From Sedimentisphaerales bacterium (GTDB lineage: Bacteria > Planctomycetota > Phycisphaerae > Sedimentisphaerales > SM23-30): a stretch of 6,691 nucleotides of DNA. A program made the translations under genes and the position numbers. The notes below the pieces were generated by a model. It did no database searches, was not told the DNA's origin, and saw only the letters and a program-made list of their open reading frames with translations. Positions 6,548-6,691 of this stretch are shown here, piece by piece. The stretch is from NCBI GenBank assembly GCA_016932145.1, contig JAFGDI010000231.1:1-6691 (forward strand), written 5' to 3'. How positions within the stretch are numbered: position 1 is the first letter of the stretch; every line of letters starts with the position of its first letter.

Positions 6548-6629
6548 GCCCTGATTGCAGAATTCTTTTTTTTCAATCTTCCTAATTTCTCATTTTTCCA
6601 TACTCTGTGGACGGTCATTTTTTAAGCTG

Positions 6630-6635
6630 AAAGGG
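6630..6635 (+). promoter_or_regulatory. Ribosome binding site for the 6642 gene
   Basis: AAAGGG lies 6 nt before the ATG at 6642 and 13 nt after the right end of the foldback, supporting that start codon. Confidence 0.55.
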
Positions 6636-6641
6636 TAGAAT

Positions 6642-6691
6642 ATGTTCAAGCGTAAATGTGGTATTCTGATGACAACTTTGCTGGCTGGCAC
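6642..6691 (+). CDS. N-terminus of a putative exported protein (3'-truncated)
   Basis: Only 16 full codons are visible: MFKRKCGILMTTLLAG, running off the window. A basic n-region (KRK) followed by a hydrophobic stretch is typical of the start of a signal peptide, as in the gene at 4238 (MKRSRLFMLL). The AAAGGG at 6630-6635 supports the start. A lipoprotein is not indicated, because the lone Cys at residue 6 comes before the hydrophobic core. The product cannot be named; by position it may be another secreted surface or glycan-related protein. Confidence 0.6.
   Translation, partial: MFKRKCGILMTTLLAG

Larger units (their letters stand above)
6492..6573 (+). terminator. Terminator- or attenuator-like stem with T8 tract upstream of the 6642 gene
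   Basis: The 22-nt arm at 6492-6513 pairs with 6544-6565 (18 Watson-Crick pairs and one G-T), directly followed by eight Ts (6566-6573). This is the layout of an intrinsic terminator with a long 30-nt loop. The loop contains CAGGCTCAG (6522-6530), which can pair instead with CTGAGCCCTG (6544-6553), giving a shorter stem that leaves 12 nt before the T run. The two foldings exclude each other. Whether it simply ends the previous transcript or gates the next gene cannot be told from sequence. Confidence 0.45.
6463..6616. repeat. 154-bp foldback element with perfect 14-bp inverted ends
   Basis: GACCGTCCACAGAG at 6463-6476 recurs as its exact reverse complement at 6603-6616. Inside, 6492-6513 and 6544-6565 are a second, imperfect inverted pair (18 of 22 Watson-Crick plus one G-T), and an A-rich stretch (6484-6489) faces a T8 run (6566-6573). 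The element therefore folds back over much of its length, with extra unpaired bases on the right side (about 6578-6602). Size and symmetry are like a miniature inverted-repeat element, but I see no clear target-site duplication in the flanks (GTTTCG on the left, ATTTTT on the right) and no second copy in the window. It fills most of the gap before the next gene, so a regulatory role is an equal alternative. Confidence 0.65.

Noticed and set aside
6463..6616. Complete insertion sequence
   Set aside because: The inverted ends enclose only 126 bases with no transposase frame, and no target-site duplication is evident; at most it is a non-autonomous element.
1..6691. CRISPR array, tRNA or rRNA genes
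   Set aside because: I saw no regularly spaced direct repeats, tRNA cloverleaf pattern or rRNA-like segments; nearly all of the window is protein-coding.

Overview
The window looks like a carbohydrate-utilisation and surface-protein locus from a planctomycete, most likely of the Phycisphaerae/Sedimentisphaerales type. This rests on the protein families, not on a marker gene: an ECF sigma factor of the kind common in Planctomycetota and Verrucomicrobiota, a FecR-like regulator with a fused NPCBM sugar-binding domain, and a secreted LamG protein ending in a single dockerin-like calcium loop (DLSGDCVIDIEDL...ADEWL). All genes read on the + strand. Base composition is moderate and similar in all of them, so nothing points to recent transfer of one gene.

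Layout. Positions 1-1705 hold the 3' part of a large glycoside hydrolase, probably GH106 alpha-L-rhamnosidase-like; its catalytic barrel lies outside the window. A 154-bp AT-rich gap follows, with weak promoter-like signals and a short dyad. The sigma factor (1860-2375) and the membrane FecR/NPCBM protein (2384-4054) are separated by 8 nt and form a two-gene regulatory unit. A 183-bp gap (4055-4237) has three small hairpins and then a promoter-like stretch. Next comes a secreted multidomain protein (4238-6394): signal peptide, unrecognised beta-rich domain, Fn3-like, Ig-like, LamG, dockerin-like tail. A GC-rich hairpin, probably a terminator, follows it. The last gap (6395-6641) contains the most unusual structure: a 154-bp foldback with perfect 14-bp ends, a 22-nt imperfect inner stem ending in eight Ts, a competing internal stem, and a possible 10-codon leader ORF. 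The start of another putatively secreted protein (6642 onward) runs off the window.

Working together (inference): the FecR-like protein would hold the sigma factor at the membrane. Its exported half carries a sugar-binding module, so it could sense a glycan directly and release the sigma factor to drive neighbouring genes for glycan binding (LamG/dockerin protein) and breakdown (GH106-like enzyme). The foldback before the last gene is either a small mobile element (MITE-like) or a transcription attenuator; the sequence alone does not decide.
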